Source: Natrinema salsiterrestre (GTDB lineage Archaea; Halobacteriota; Halobacteria; Halobacteriales; Natrialbaceae). From it: DNA of 64,000 nt. This document shows positions 1 through 8,213 of this stretch, one piece after another. The DNA lies in assembly GCF_029502005.1 (NCBI RefSeq), contig NZ_JAMQOT010000008.1:62001-126000 (forward strand), written 5' to 3'. The notes beneath the pieces were generated by a model. It ran no database searches, was not told the origin of the DNA, and saw nothing but the letters and a program-made list of their open reading frames with translations. The translations under genes and the position numbers were made by a program. Numbering within the stretch: the stretch's first letter is position 1; each line of letters opens with the position of its first letter.

Positions 1-516
1 GCCCCTCGAGGTCGCGCCGGAGCCCCGAATTGTGCGAATCTCCCTTGTACTGGTTCCACTCGGTCACTGCGAAGGGCTACCGACCGAGCCGCTATAACAG
101 TGGGTGACACCGGCGCGCGGTGGCGCGCGCTGTCGGTCGGCCGAGTGCTAGCGAGGCCGACCGACGACACTGTGCGAGGGATGAGCGAGGGAGCGAAGCG
201 ACTGAGCGAATCGGCTGGGGAGGGTGTGGCGATTCCGTGTTGCCAGCACGAGCAGTCGTTCGAGTCCATCGTCATGACTACTCGACAGCTATTCTCGAGC
301 CGGCGGCTCGACACCGAGAGAACGGTAGCGGCAGAAAAAGGGGGGCAACTGGTGTATGGCGCAGTTGTGATGATGTGGCTTCCTGCCGCGTACTCCTGTC
401 TACACGTGCTACCGCATTACCAGTGACTCCTACATGCTTTGGGAGTCAACCGAACGAGGAACCGAACACGGACCGCAAAGCGAGAGCCGCCACCTGCCCG
501 CTCGCCAAGCACCCGC
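1..516. other. Gene-poor left edge
   Basis: I see no convincing gene here. Reading frames in this stretch are arginine- and serine-rich and lack the acidic composition of the neighbouring proteins. The stretch holds one strong inverted repeat (132-142 with 155-165) followed by purine-rich GAGCGA-type sequence of the sort common between haloarchaeal genes. Whatever gene lies to the left is outside the window. Confidence 0.5.
132..165. repeat. Perfect 11-bp inverted repeat
   Basis: GTCGGTCGGCC at 132-142 is matched by its reverse complement GGCCGACCGAC at 155-165, with a 12-nt loop. The hairpin would be very stable. It is not followed by a T tract on either strand, so its role (terminator, dispersed repeat or none) is open. 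Confidence 0.5.
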
Positions 517-1122
517 TCACTCCCAGGGATGCGTCCCGCGCTCGCTGGGCCAGAGGGGGTACCAGTACTCCTTCTCGCGCTCGATCTCGAGTTCGCCGTC
601 CAGCGCCGACTCGAGGGTGAACTCCGCGCTCGAGTCGCGCTCCCGATCGTCGCGGGGGACGAACGGATAGAACCGTCCTCGTCGGAAGGAGTAGATCCAG
701 TAGGCGGGTCCATCTCGGTTTTCGTACGCAAAGACGGCCGCCAGCAGCCGCGAGCCGTAGCCGTGCTCGATGAAGGTGTCCGCGGCGAAGTGCATGCTCG
801 TGATCAGGTCCTCCGGGTCGTCGTCCTCGAGGATGACCCAGTGGTAGCCGTGATCGTCCGCGGTGACTGAAAAGCCGGTCCCCGTCTCCTCCTGTCCGGC
901 CTCGAGGATCGCCTCGACCTCGTCGACGGCGTTCCGGAAGTCGCTCGAGTCGACGCCGGAGAAACAGAGCGCGCCGACGTCCAGCGAGTCGTAGCCCAGA
1001 TCGGCCTCCATCGTGAGGTAGGCCGTGCTCATCCCGAAGAGGTCGTCGGGGTCGGCGTCGCGACCGGCGTCGGTCTCGGCGCGCGAGCCGAGGATGGCGC
1101 GGAGTCCGTCCAGCAGTCCCAT
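517..1122 (-). CDS. pspAB: PspA-associated protein PspAB-like
   Basis: A 201-residue acidic cytoplasmic protein without membrane segments or a signal peptide. The start (MGLLDGLRAILG) and overall pattern match the haloarchaeal family annotated as PspA-associated protein PspAB, recognised from memory. Members of that family usually sit near htpX, and an htpX gene lies about 1 kb away here, on the same strand beyond a toxin-antitoxin pair. This fits a role in the envelope-stress (phage-shock-like) response, but no catalytic motif is visible, so the function is inferred from family and neighbourhood only. The start codon gives a compact conserved N terminus. The gene appears to be a single unit reading out towards the gene-poor left edge. 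Confidence 0.75.
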   Translation of the reverse strand: MGLLDGLRAILGSRAETDAGRDADPDDLFGMSTAYLTMEADLGYDSLDVGALCFSGVDSSDFRNAVDEVEAILEAGQEETGTGFSVTADDHGYHWVILEDDDPEDLITSMHFAADTFIEHGYGSRLLAAVFAYENRDGPAYWIYSFRRGRFYPFVPRDDRERDSSAEFTLESALDGELEIEREKEYWYPLWPSERGTHPWE

Positions 1123-1256
1123 ACGGACAGCAACGAAGGCGACCCCTTAGAATCCACCTGTTGTGTGATCGAACGGTTCCGACGGCCGTCCAGGGCCGAA
1201 TGGTTGTTTTGACAGCCGCTGGGCTACCCCACCATCACGTTCTACTGGCCGTATTA

Positions 1257-1301
1257 GTAGCACCGAGAATTTTTGTGCTACGAACCGCTATTGTAATACA
1301 A
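1257..1301. promoter_or_regulatory. Probable autoregulatory operator of the vapB-vapC pair
   Basis: GTAGCAC (1257-1263) and GTGCTAC (1275-1281) form a perfect 7-bp inverted repeat with an 11-nt spacer. A second short palindrome, TTGTAATACAA (1291-1301), lies immediately before the antitoxin start at 1304. AbrB/MazE-type antitoxins commonly repress their own promoters through such palindromes, so an operator role is inferred from position and symmetry. Confidence 0.45.
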
Positions 1302-1303
1302 GG

Positions 1304-1594
1304 ATGTCTAGTAATACCGATCGCGGGGAAATCATCCGCGTATCGAAGAAGGGGCAGGCGACGATTCCGAAGGAGCTACGCGAACGGTTCGGGATCGAAA
1401 CGCCCGGAAAGGTGTACATCCGCGAAGAGGAGGGCAAGATCGTCGTCGAACCGCTTCCCACTGTCGAGGAGATGCGAGGGACTCACGCCGGCGAGTACGA
1501 GAGGGGAGCGGTGCTCGAGCACCTGCGAGAGCTGAAAGACGCGGACAAGCAACGTGAAGCGGAACGGGACAGCCGACTCGAGCGACACCGATGA
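1304..1594 (+). CDS. AbrB/MazE-type antitoxin (VapB-like)
   Basis: A 96-residue DNA-binding antitoxin. Residues about 9-50 form an AbrB/SpoVT swapped-hairpin domain, with the signature VSKKGQATIPKELRERFGI at 13-31. The charged C-terminal tail (about 55-96) would wrap the toxin. The last codons overlap the PIN-domain toxin start by four bases (ATGA at 1591-1594), typical of a co-translated toxin-antitoxin pair. By analogy with known pairs it should neutralise the toxin and repress the shared promoter. Two palindromes just upstream are candidate operators. Family assignment is firm. Pairing with the next gene rests on the overlap. Confidence 0.88.
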   Translation: MSSNTDRGEIIRVSKKGQATIPKELRERFGIETPGKVYIREEEGKIVVEPLPTVEEMRGTHAGEYERGAVLEHLRELKDADKQREAERDSRLERHR

Positions 1595-2034
1595 CGGAGT
1601 ACGTGTTCGACGCGGAACCATTGATCGCGTTCCTGTACGACGAACCGGGAGCGGTCGACGTGAGTGACCGACTCAAAGAGATCGACGAGGGAGAGGCGAC
1701 CGGGGCGCTCGCTCACGCCACTGCGACGGAACTCGTCTACAAAGTCGCGCGACTCGAGACGGGAGCCCCGAATCGAGCCACGCCGGGTGGAGACGAACTC
1801 GAGACCGGCGAGCGCGATCTCCGCGTGCTTCAGGGATACGGGCTGACGATCGAAACGCCGCCCTGGAGCACGGTCGCTCGTATCAAGGCGGCGGGCGGAA
1901 TCGCGCTCGGTGATTCGTACGCGGCCGCGCTGGCAGCGGACAGGGACGCGACGCTGATCGTCGGGGCCGATCCCGAGTTCGGGGACCTGTCGGTGGACGT
2001 GACGCTCCACCGGATCCGGGACGAGCCAGCGTGA
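1591..2034 (+). CDS. vapC: PIN-domain ribonuclease toxin (VapC-like)
   Basis: A 147-residue PIN-domain protein, the usual length for VapC toxins. The expected acidic metal-binding residues are visible: D7 in VFDAEP, E47 in ATELVYK, D108 in ALGDSYAAAL and D127 in GADPEF. VapC toxins are Mg2+-dependent endoribonucleases that cleave tRNA or rRNA when released from the antitoxin. All four acidic positions are present, so the enzyme looks intact. It is translationally coupled to the AbrB-type antitoxin just upstream. Its RNA target cannot be read from sequence. Confidence 0.88.
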   Translation: MTEYVFDAEPLIAFLYDEPGAVDVSDRLKEIDEGEATGALAHATATELVYKVARLETGAPNRATPGGDELETGERDLRVLQGYGLTIETPPWSTVARIKAAGGIALGDSYAAALAADRDATLIVGADPEFGDLSVDVTLHRIRDEPA

Positions 2035-2091
2035 TCACCGTCTGCGAACGGTTCGATTCGATCGAGATCGCCGTCTCGGCTCCGAAACCAC

Positions 2092-2979
2092 TCAAAAGGT
2101 CTGCATTTCGCGCTCGAGGTCGCGGAGCTGTTCGACGCGCTTCTCCGTCGGCGGGTGCGTCGAGAAGAGCCGGCCGACGATGCCGGACTTGATCGGGATG
2201 ATGAAGAAGGCGTTCATCTCCGCCTCCTCGCGCAGGTCGTCTTTCGGGACCTTGTCCATCTCGCCGGAGATCTTCAGCAGCGCCGAGGCGAGCGCGGAGG
2301 GGTTGCCGGTGATCGCGGCGGCCCCGCGGTCGGCCGCGTACTCGCGGTACCGAGAGAGCGCCCGAATGAGCAGGTAGCTGATGATCCAGACGATCAGCGA
2401 GACGAGGATGGCGACGACGATGCCGCCGCCCCCGCCGCCGCGACCGCGGCCGTGGCCGCCGCCAAAGAACGCCCCCCAGCGGACCATCATGAACGCGATC
2501 GTCGAGAGGAACGAGGCGATCGTCATCACCATCATGTCGCGGTTCTTCACGTGCGCGAGTTCGTGCGCGAGGACGCCGTCGAGTTCCTCCTGATCGAGCG
2601 AGTTCATCAGCCCCGTCGTCACGCAGACGGCCGCGTTCTTCTGGTTGCGCCCGGTCGCGAAGGCGTTGGGAACCTTCGAGTCGACGACCGCCACCTTCGG
2701 TTTCGGAAGGTCAGCCTGCTGGGAGAGGCGTTCGATCGAGGCGTGCAGTTGCGGATACTCGTCGGCCGAGACCGTCTTCGCGCCCATGCTCCGCAGGGTC
2801 AGCGTGTCGCTGAAGTAGTACTGAACGAGCGAGAACCCGCCGAACATGAGCCCGAAGAGCAACAGGCCACCGCCGACGTAGGCGGTGATCACTCCGGCGA
2901 AGACGATGTACAGCGCGAACAGCAGGAACATCGTCACGAACATCCGAAACCGCAATCCCCAGTCCGCCTGCCAGTTCAT
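2092..2979 (-). CDS. htpX: Membrane zinc metalloprotease HtpX (M48 family)
   Basis: A 295-residue integral membrane endopeptidase that takes part in quality control of membrane proteins. Two N-terminal hydrophobic segments lie at about 13-56, the zinc motif HELAH at 139-143, and two further hydrophobic stretches follow (about 150-170 and 185-210). The EYAADRGA segment supplies the third zinc ligand. A glycine-rich run lies between the later membrane segments, as often in haloarchaeal HtpX. The start at 2979 (MNWQADWGLRF) is preferred, since the upstream in-frame extension looks non-coding and basic. Its neighbour at 517-1122 is PspAB-like, consistent with a shared membrane-stress role. Confidence 0.93.
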   Translation of the reverse strand: MNWQADWGLRFRMFVTMFLLFALYIVFAGVITAYVGGGLLLFGLMFGGFSLVQYYFSDTLTLRSMGAKTVSADEYPQLHASIERLSQQADLPKPKVAVVDSKVPNAFATGRNQKNAAVCVTTGLMNSLDQEELDGVLAHELAHVKNRDMMVMTIASFLSTIAFMMVRWGAFFGGGHGRGRGGGGGGIVVAILVSLIVWIISYLLIRALSRYREYAADRGAAAITGNPSALASALLKISGEMDKVPKDDLREEAEMNAFFIIPIKSGIVGRLFSTHPPTEKRVEQLRDLEREMQTF

Positions 2980-3521
2980 ACCGTAACCGAGGGGCTCCGG
3001 AAAAATAAGTACATTGACGCTACGTTCGGAGACCGTTGCGCTAGTAGAAAACGACGGTGGAGGCTGATCGTCCTCGAGCCGGTTTACTCGGCTAGCCGAG
3101 CACGAGCACATCCGCGACCGCTACGACACGAGAGTCTACGAACTTGTCGATGATCCTCCAGAGAGCGATGAGCAGAACGAATAGAGATACCGCAACTGAC
3201 ATCGAAACTGTCACCCCGATATTACTTTTAGCGCCGTCTCCGATCAATCAAATACTATATCCATCGATTTTCTAACCCCTTCGTTTCGGATGGAGACCGC
3301 GTGACGTGGTCACGTCTGACGGCAGCTATTTGTGATATTGTCTGACATTCGTCTGACTAGTTCGCTCGAGGACCCCTCCGTTTCGCGTAGAAGGAACCAA
3401 CCGTCACGAAACGGGACCGATCGTGAACCGGGAGAGTGACTCAACGGTCGACTCGAGCACATCCGCTCGACTCGAACAGTATAACAGGTCGCTTAACTCC
3501 CTGAAACCCCAAACGGGGGCA
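2980..3521. other. Intergenic region between htpX and the NMD3-like gene
   Basis: This 540-bp stretch separates divergent genes. Besides the possible small membrane peptide frame at 3092-3203 it contains AT-rich tracts near 3220-3290 and 3476-3500. The latter (TATAACAGG / GCTTAACTCC) lies about 25-40 nt before the NMD3-like start at 3522 and probably carries its promoter. I see no other gene. Confidence 0.45.
3092..3203 (-). CDS. Possible 36-residue membrane peptide
   Basis: A short reading frame beginning MSVAVSLFVLLIALWRIIDK has one hydrophobic helix followed by an amphipathic tail and a TAG stop. A GTG four codons upstream (3215) is an alternative start. AT-rich sequence with TATA-like elements lies upstream on this strand. 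I do not recognise a family. It fills part of the 540-bp gap between htpX and the NMD3-like gene. It could be chance, so confidence is low. Confidence 0.25.
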
Positions 3522-4646
3522 ATGAGTGAGTCGCGTGCGTTCTGTCCCCGGTGCGGGGATGCGGTACCCGAGCGGTCGGCGAGCGACGCGAACGATCCGC
3601 TGCGGCCCGGTGCGGAGGTCGAACTCTGCGATTCGTGTTACTTCGAGGACTTCGACTTCGTGGACGCGCCGGACCGGATCGACGTTCGCGTCTGTTCGCG
3701 CTGCGGTGCGGTCTATCGGGGGAATCGATGGGTCGACGTCGGCGCGGAAGATTACACGGACATCGCAATCGAGGAGGTCAGCGAGGCGCTGGCCGTCCAC
3801 GTCGACGTCGAGGACGTCGCCTGGCAGATCGACCCCGAGCAGGTCGATCAGAACACGATCCGGATGCACTGTTTCTTCACGGGCGTGGTGCGGGGGACGC
3901 CGGTCGAAGAGCAGGTGACGGTTCCGGTCAAGATCGCCCGCCAGACCTGTACCCGCTGCGGGCGGATAGCCGGCGACTACTACGCCAGCATCGTCCAGAT
4001 CCGCGCCGAGGATCGAACCCCCACGACCGAAGAGACCGAACGCGCGAAGGAGATCGCGAACCAGATCGTCGAAGACATGGAGGCCACGGGCGACCGCAAC
4101 GCCTTCGTCACCGAGGTCGGCGAGACCGACGACGGCCTGAACATCAAGGTCTCGACCAACAAGATCGGCAAGAAGATCTCGAACAAGATGCTCGAGGAGT
4201 TCGGCGGCACCGTCAACGACGCCGAAACCCTCGTCACGGAGGACGAGGACGGCAACGAGGTCTATCGGGTCACGTTCGCCGTTCGCCTGCCGCCGTACAC
4301 GCCCGGCGACGTGATCGAGCTGGCCGACGACGACGGCGGTCCCGTCCTCGTCCGGAGCGCCCGCGGCAACCTCAAGGGCGTCCGCGTGACGACCGGCGAG
4401 CGCTACGAGGCGAGCTACGAGGAAGGCAATTCGCCGGACGCACGGAGACTCGGCGACCTCGAGGACGCGGTCGAGGCGACGGTCGTCACCGTCGAGGACG
4501 ACAACGCCGTGCAGATACTCGACCCGGAGACCTTTCGGGCGAAGACCGTCTCCCGGCCGGACTACTTCGACCCCGAGGCCGAGACCGTGCCCGTGCTGAA
4601 GAGTCGCGCCGGATTGCACGTCCTCCCCGACGAGAGCGATGACTGA
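3522..4646 (+). CDS. NMD3-related zinc-ribbon protein
   Basis: A 374-residue protein of the archaeal NMD3 family. In eukaryotes NMD3 is the 60S ribosomal export adaptor. Archaeal members presumably act in ribosome assembly. Cysteine pairs typical of the family's zinc ribbons are visible: CPRCGD near residue 8, CDSC near 38, CSRCGA near 60 and CTRCGR near 145. The start at 3522 (MSESRAFCPRCGD) places the first zinc pair at the N terminus and has TATA-like sequence upstream. Upstream in-frame codons look non-coding. The stop overlaps the start of taw2 by eight bases, so the two are co-transcribed, linking ribosome and tRNA maturation. Confidence 0.85.
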   Translation: MSESRAFCPRCGDAVPERSASDANDPLRPGAEVELCDSCYFEDFDFVDAPDRIDVRVCSRCGAVYRGNRWVDVGAEDYTDIAIEEVSEALAVHVDVEDVAWQIDPEQVDQNTIRMHCFFTGVVRGTPVEEQVTVPVKIARQTCTRCGRIAGDYYASIVQIRAEDRTPTTEETERAKEIANQIVEDMEATGDRNAFVTEVGETDDGLNIKVSTNKIGKKISNKMLEEFGGTVNDAETLVTEDEDGNEVYRVTFAVRLPPYTPGDVIELADDDGGPVLVRSARGNLKGVRVTTGERYEASYEEGNSPDARRLGDLEDAVEATVVTVEDDNAVQILDPETFRAKTVSRPDYFDPEAETVPVLKSRAGLHVLPDESDD

Positions 4647-5823
4647 GGAAGACGCGGATACCGGCGATCGGTCAGCAGACGATGAATCCCGCGACCTCGA
4701 GGCCGCGGTCGACGACGTCCTCGAGCCGGCGACGGCGGACGCGCCCCTCGCCGTCATCGTCGACAAATCGCGCGCGGAGACGGCGATCGAGTCGCTGCGC
4801 GCCGAAGGGGTTTACGACGATTCGAGACGCGTCCGGGAAGACGGGCCGGAACGGGTCGCGCTCCCGATCACGGAGCCGCCGACCGAGACGGCGGTCCTCG
4901 AGATCGTCAAACAGCTCGATCCCGAGCCGCGGAGCCCGGACCTCGAGGGACTGCTGACCGAGCGGGGCTGGAGCGAGGCGGACCTCGAGTCGGCCCCCGG
5001 TTCGTGGGCGGTGATCGGATCGGTGATCCTCGTGACGGTCCCCGACGGCTGTCCCGACGAAGCGGAATTGGGCGAGGCCCTGCTCGAACTCCACGGCGAG
5101 GCCGACAGCGTGCTGGCCGACGAGGGGATCGCGAACGACGGCGCGGCCGGCACCTACCGCGAGCCCCGGACCCGGCTGATCGCCGGGGACGCCGACACGG
5201 AGACGATCCACACGGAGCACGGGACCCGGTACGGCCTCGATCCCGCGAACGTGATGTTCTCGCCCGGGAATCAGGCCGAACGCGCCCGGATGGGTGAACT
5301 GGACGTCGACGGCGAGCGCGTCTTCGACATGTTCGCCGGCATCGGCTACTTCACCCTGCCGATGGCCCGGGCCGGCGCGCGGGTGACGGCGACCGAAATC
5401 AATCCGACCGCATTTCGGTACCTGCTCGAGAACGCCGTCCTCAACGACGTCGACGACCGGGTCGACGCCTACATGACCGACTGCCGCGACCTCGCGGGCG
5501 ACCTCGAGGTCGATCGAGTGGTCATGGGCTACTACGGGAGTGGTGACGGTACCGACACGGACTCGGACGGCGAGACGGACGACGGAACCCGAACCGACGA
5601 GGCACACGACTTCCTCGAGGACGCTCTCACCGCGCTCGTTCCCGGCGGCGTCGTTCACTACCACGAGGCGACCCCCGAATCGCGACTGTGGGAGCGGCCG
5701 CTCGAGCGCCTCGAGGCGGCCGCCGACGCGGCGGGACGCGACCTCGAGATACTCGAGAAACAGCGGGTAAAGAGCCACAGCGCGGGCGTCGCACACGTCG
5801 TCGTCGACACCCGGTTCGAGTGA
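4639..5823 (+). CDS. taw2: tRNA(Phe) wyosine synthesis aminocarboxypropyltransferase Taw2 (TYW2 homologue)
   Basis: A 394-residue SAM-dependent enzyme of the Trm5/TYW2 family. The SAM-binding motif DMFAGIGYF sits at 230-238, preceded by FSPGNQAERARM. The segment VVMGYYGS replaces the Asn-Pro-Pro type motif of Trm5 methyltransferases, and the tail VKSHSAGVAHVVVDTRF resembles archaeal TYW2. This points to transfer of the 3-amino-3-carboxypropyl group of SAM to 4-demethylwyosine at position 37 of tRNA(Phe), not to Trm5-type methylation. The first 130 residues are extended and acidic, as in other haloarchaea. It overlaps the NMD3-like gene by eight bases. A Trm5 role is the main alternative. Confidence 0.8.
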   Translation: MTEEDADTGDRSADDESRDLEAAVDDVLEPATADAPLAVIVDKSRAETAIESLRAEGVYDDSRRVREDGPERVALPITEPPTETAVLEIVKQLDPEPRSPDLEGLLTERGWSEADLESAPGSWAVIGSVILVTVPDGCPDEAELGEALLELHGEADSVLADEGIANDGAAGTYREPRTRLIAGDADTETIHTEHGTRYGLDPANVMFSPGNQAERARMGELDVDGERVFDMFAGIGYFTLPMARAGARVTATEINPTAFRYLLENAVLNDVDDRVDAYMTDCRDLAGDLEVDRVVMGYYGSGDGTDTDSDGETDDGTRTDEAHDFLEDALTALVPGGVVHYHEATPESRLWERPLERLEAAADAAGRDLEILEKQRVKSHSAGVAHVVVDTRFE

Positions 5824-5899
5824 GCGGGTCCGTTTCGAGACCGGTCGGACGGATCCGTTGTCGTGGGATTGATACTCGCGGAGCGATTTCACACGGAGT

Positions 5900-5986
5900 A
5901 TGGAAACGAATCAGCTCATCGCCCTTCTCTTCGCATTGCTCATGGTGACCTCGATGGTCGCCTGGGGCGCGACGGCGATCTTCTGA
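5900..5986 (+). CDS. 28-residue hydrophobic peptide
   Basis: A very short frame encodes METNQLIALLFALLMVTSMV followed by AWGATAIF and TGA. It is a single transmembrane helix with a short polar N terminus and fits a small membrane protein. Its codons are typical of this genome and it sits alone between taw2 and the helicase gene. I believe similar tiny proteins occur at the same kind of location in other haloarchaea, but that is from memory. No function can be named. Confidence 0.5.
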   Translation: METNQLIALLFALLMVTSMVAWGATAIF

Positions 5987-6056
5987 CGCGACGGTCACCC
6001 GGCGATTCGCCGGTCGGAAGCGAGACCGTATCGAGCGATCGCACCCGCCGCCCCTG

Positions 6057-7934
6057 TTACTCGTCCGTGTCCCAGACGTCCGCGAGCGGACTCGAGCGGG
6101 AGGACCGACCGGATCGACTCGACCGCGACGACGACCGGCCGTCGCTCCCGCCGCCGGAGTCCGTCCCGCTCGCTCGGTTCCGGCGCGACGACCCCGTTTC
6201 GGACCCGGCTTTCGTCCGTCCGGTCGAGCCGGACGCGGCGTCACCGAGCGCGGCCCGCGGCTCGAACGTCGGCAGATCCGGCCGAGACATGCGGTCGACC
6301 TGCGCCTCGAACCACTCGGGCATGTCCGTCCGAGCGCGATCGAAGCAGTCCACCAGACTCGAGTCCGCCAGATACGTCGCGCCGTAGTCGTCGGGGGCGC
6401 GGACGACGCGACCGCAGGCCTGAATGACGGTCCGGAGCGTCGTTCGGTAGTACCAGGCCCACTGACCCTCCTCGAGGCGGTGGGCGACCCGCGAGTCGCC
6501 GGTGTTGAGAAACGGCGCTTTGCAGATGACCTGCCAGCGACAGAGATCGCCCTTGAGGTCCAGCGCCTCCTCCATCTTCACCGAGAGGAAGACGTCGGGG
6601 TCGTCGCTGGCTTTCCACGCGTCGAGCGCCGCGTCGCGGCCGTCGCGGTCGTGGGTTCGGATCCGGTCGCCGACGCCGAAGTCGGTCAGGAGGTCGGCGA
6701 GTCGCTCCTGAATGTCGTAGGAGTGGGCGTGGATCAGTCCCTTCTCGTCGGGGTGGTGTTGCATGAGTCGGACGATCGTGCGGGCGATCTTCGGCGTCGT
6801 CTCGTCGCGCTCCTCGTAGGTCATCTTCCCCTGCGTGACGTCGTACAGCGGCCGGTTCTCGACGGGGAAGGTGTGGTCGACGTCCACCAGGGCGACGCTG
6901 TCGGGATCGAGCCCGACCTGCCGACAGAAGGCCTCCTTGTTGAGGATCGTCGCCGACAGCAGGGCGAACTTGTTGCCCCGGTCCCAGACGGTGTGCTGGA
7001 GGTACTTCTCGGGGTTCATCGGCTTGATCGTCAACGGACCGCCCTGCGGTTCGTCGCCGTCGTCGCTCCCGTCGGCGGCGTCTCGAGCGCGCTCGGACTG
7101 ATCGACCAGCCACGTCGTCGGGCTCTGGGGGTCGCGGTAGTCCGAGACGAACCACTCGAGTTCGCCGATGAGCTCCTGGAGGCGGTCGCGTTCGCGCACG
7201 TCGGCGGGCGAGAGCGCGTCCTGTGCGAGCAGATCGTCCTTACGACGCGTGCAGGTCTGTGCGAGGCTGTCGGCGTAGCGGACGGCTCGTTCGACGTCGT
7301 CCACCTCGGGAATCCGAAGGTCGTCCCAGAAGGGGACGGTTCGCGGTCCCAGTTGAATGGTCGCGTACATCTCGGCCCACTCCGCGAGGCCGTGGGCCTC
7401 GTCGACGACCACGACGTCGCGTTTGCGGAAGACCTCGCTCCCGGCGGTCTGCATGAAGTAGGCCAGCGTCATCGCCGCGATTTCGCGGTTCGAGGCGATC
7501 GCACGGTCGGAAAAGTACGGACAGCGGTGTTTGACCGAACAGTCGTAGCCGCGCTCTCGCACACAGGGGGCCTGGTTGACCGGCGTCTCGCGCTCCTCCG
7601 GCAGGATGCAGGTGTAGTTCGACTTCCCGCGGATGACGTTGAGATCGGCCAGCAGGTCGTCGGCCGCGACGTCGTCCAGCTGGGAGACCTGCGGCGTCGT
7701 ATAATACGCGCCCGTGGCGTCGCTCGGATCGCCCTCGTCGGCCCGTCTGGCGCAGCCGGCGACGGCGCGGGCCAGCAGGGACTTGCCGCTCCCCGTCGGC
7801 GCGCGAACGAGCACGACGTCGTTGTCGGCCGCGAAGGCGTCGCGAATGTCGCGGAGGGCCTGCTGTTGGGTCCCCCGGTAGCTCGGCGCGGGGAACTCCT
7901 CGAAGATCCGCTCGGGATTCACCGTTCGACTCAC
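6057..7934 (-). CDS. XPD/Rad3-family Fe-S ATP-dependent DNA helicase
   Basis: A 625-residue superfamily 2 helicase, presumably a 5'-3' DNA helicase for repair. Walker A APTGSGKS is at 45-52 and the DEAH box at 178-181. Four cysteines between them (C109, C124, C132, C138) match the 4Fe-4S domain of XPD/DinG proteins. The C-terminal half holds the second RecA domain, including SVKMEEALDLKGDLCRW and ACGRVVRAPDD. The last roughly 70 residues are a serine/arginine/glycine-rich low-complexity tail, odd for an otherwise acidic proteome. It stands alone and converges on the small peptide gene. Whether it is the XPD orthologue or a DinG-like paralogue is not settled by sequence alone. Confidence 0.9.
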   Translation of the reverse strand: MSRTVNPERIFEEFPAPSYRGTQQQALRDIRDAFAADNDVVLVRAPTGSGKSLLARAVAGCARRADEGDPSDATGAYYTTPQVSQLDDVAADDLLADLNVIRGKSNYTCILPEERETPVNQAPCVRERGYDCSVKHRCPYFSDRAIASNREIAAMTLAYFMQTAGSEVFRKRDVVVVDEAHGLAEWAEMYATIQLGPRTVPFWDDLRIPEVDDVERAVRYADSLAQTCTRRKDDLLAQDALSPADVRERDRLQELIGELEWFVSDYRDPQSPTTWLVDQSERARDAADGSDDGDEPQGGPLTIKPMNPEKYLQHTVWDRGNKFALLSATILNKEAFCRQVGLDPDSVALVDVDHTFPVENRPLYDVTQGKMTYEERDETTPKIARTIVRLMQHHPDEKGLIHAHSYDIQERLADLLTDFGVGDRIRTHDRDGRDAALDAWKASDDPDVFLSVKMEEALDLKGDLCRWQVICKAPFLNTGDSRVAHRLEEGQWAWYYRTTLRTVIQACGRVVRAPDDYGATYLADSSLVDCFDRARTDMPEWFEAQVDRMSRPDLPTFEPRAALGDAASGSTGRTKAGSETGSSRRNRASGTDSGGGSDGRSSSRSSRSGRSSRSSPLADVWDTDE

Positions 7935-8121
7935 GGGGCGGCCGCGTCCTAAACCCTGCGGACCGTCGCGCCGACCGAAACGCGATCGACTCGAGCGAAC
8001 CGAGACTCAGCACGGAAACCACCGTCTACCCGTCGGTATCGACTCCCTACGTGACGGCGAGCGCGCTCGGCGGGTCAGTAGTCGGTCGATTACAAAGACG
8101 AAATCCGCCGTCGAACGGAGT

Positions 8122-8213
8122 GCGGAAGGGTCGCTCAGCGGTAGAGCACCGCGGTGCCACCTGGTTCCGCGGCGGCATTTCGCCTCGTGGCGTTCGAATC
8201 CCACCCCTTCCGC
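8122..8213 (+). tRNA. tRNA-like element, atypical or pseudo-tRNA
   Basis: The ends pair as a tRNA acceptor: GCGGAAGGG (8122-8130) with CCCTTCCGC (8205-8213), nine base pairs. If only the inner seven pairs count, the limits are 8124-8211. A D arm, GCTC-AGCGGTA-GAGC, begins at 8133. A T arm is built on TTCGAAT (8193-8199), with GTGG/CCAC pairing and one extra C. The middle arm pairs CCGCGG (8149-8154) with CCGCGG (8167-8172) but encloses 12 nt, not a normal 7-nt loop. An extra small hairpin follows (GGC-ATTTC-GCC). GCC (Gly) or GGT (Thr) could serve as anticodon only if some bases are removed. No encoded CCA is present. The acceptor matches no canonical haloarchaeal tRNA I know. Confidence 0.5.

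Noticed and set aside
170-240. CRISPR-like GAGCGA repeats
   Set aside because: Irregular purine-rich repeats without constant unit length or spacers; the same kind of sequence occurs near 44000-44060 as part of the dispersed repeat.
100-620. Two overlapping plus-strand frames at the left edge
   Set aside because: Arginine-rich, non-acidic, no family resemblance and no promoter; the second overlaps the pspAB-like gene.
2155-3153. 332-codon plus-strand frame rich in Arg, Asp and Glu
   Set aside because: It is the antisense of htpX; the minus-strand frame has the HELAH motif and membrane helices, while this one has no domain.
8122-8213. Selenocysteine tRNA
   Set aside because: The possible 9-bp acceptor is suggestive, but there is no UCA anticodon, the D arm is short, and haloarchaea are not known to use selenocysteine; kept only as a tRNA-like element.
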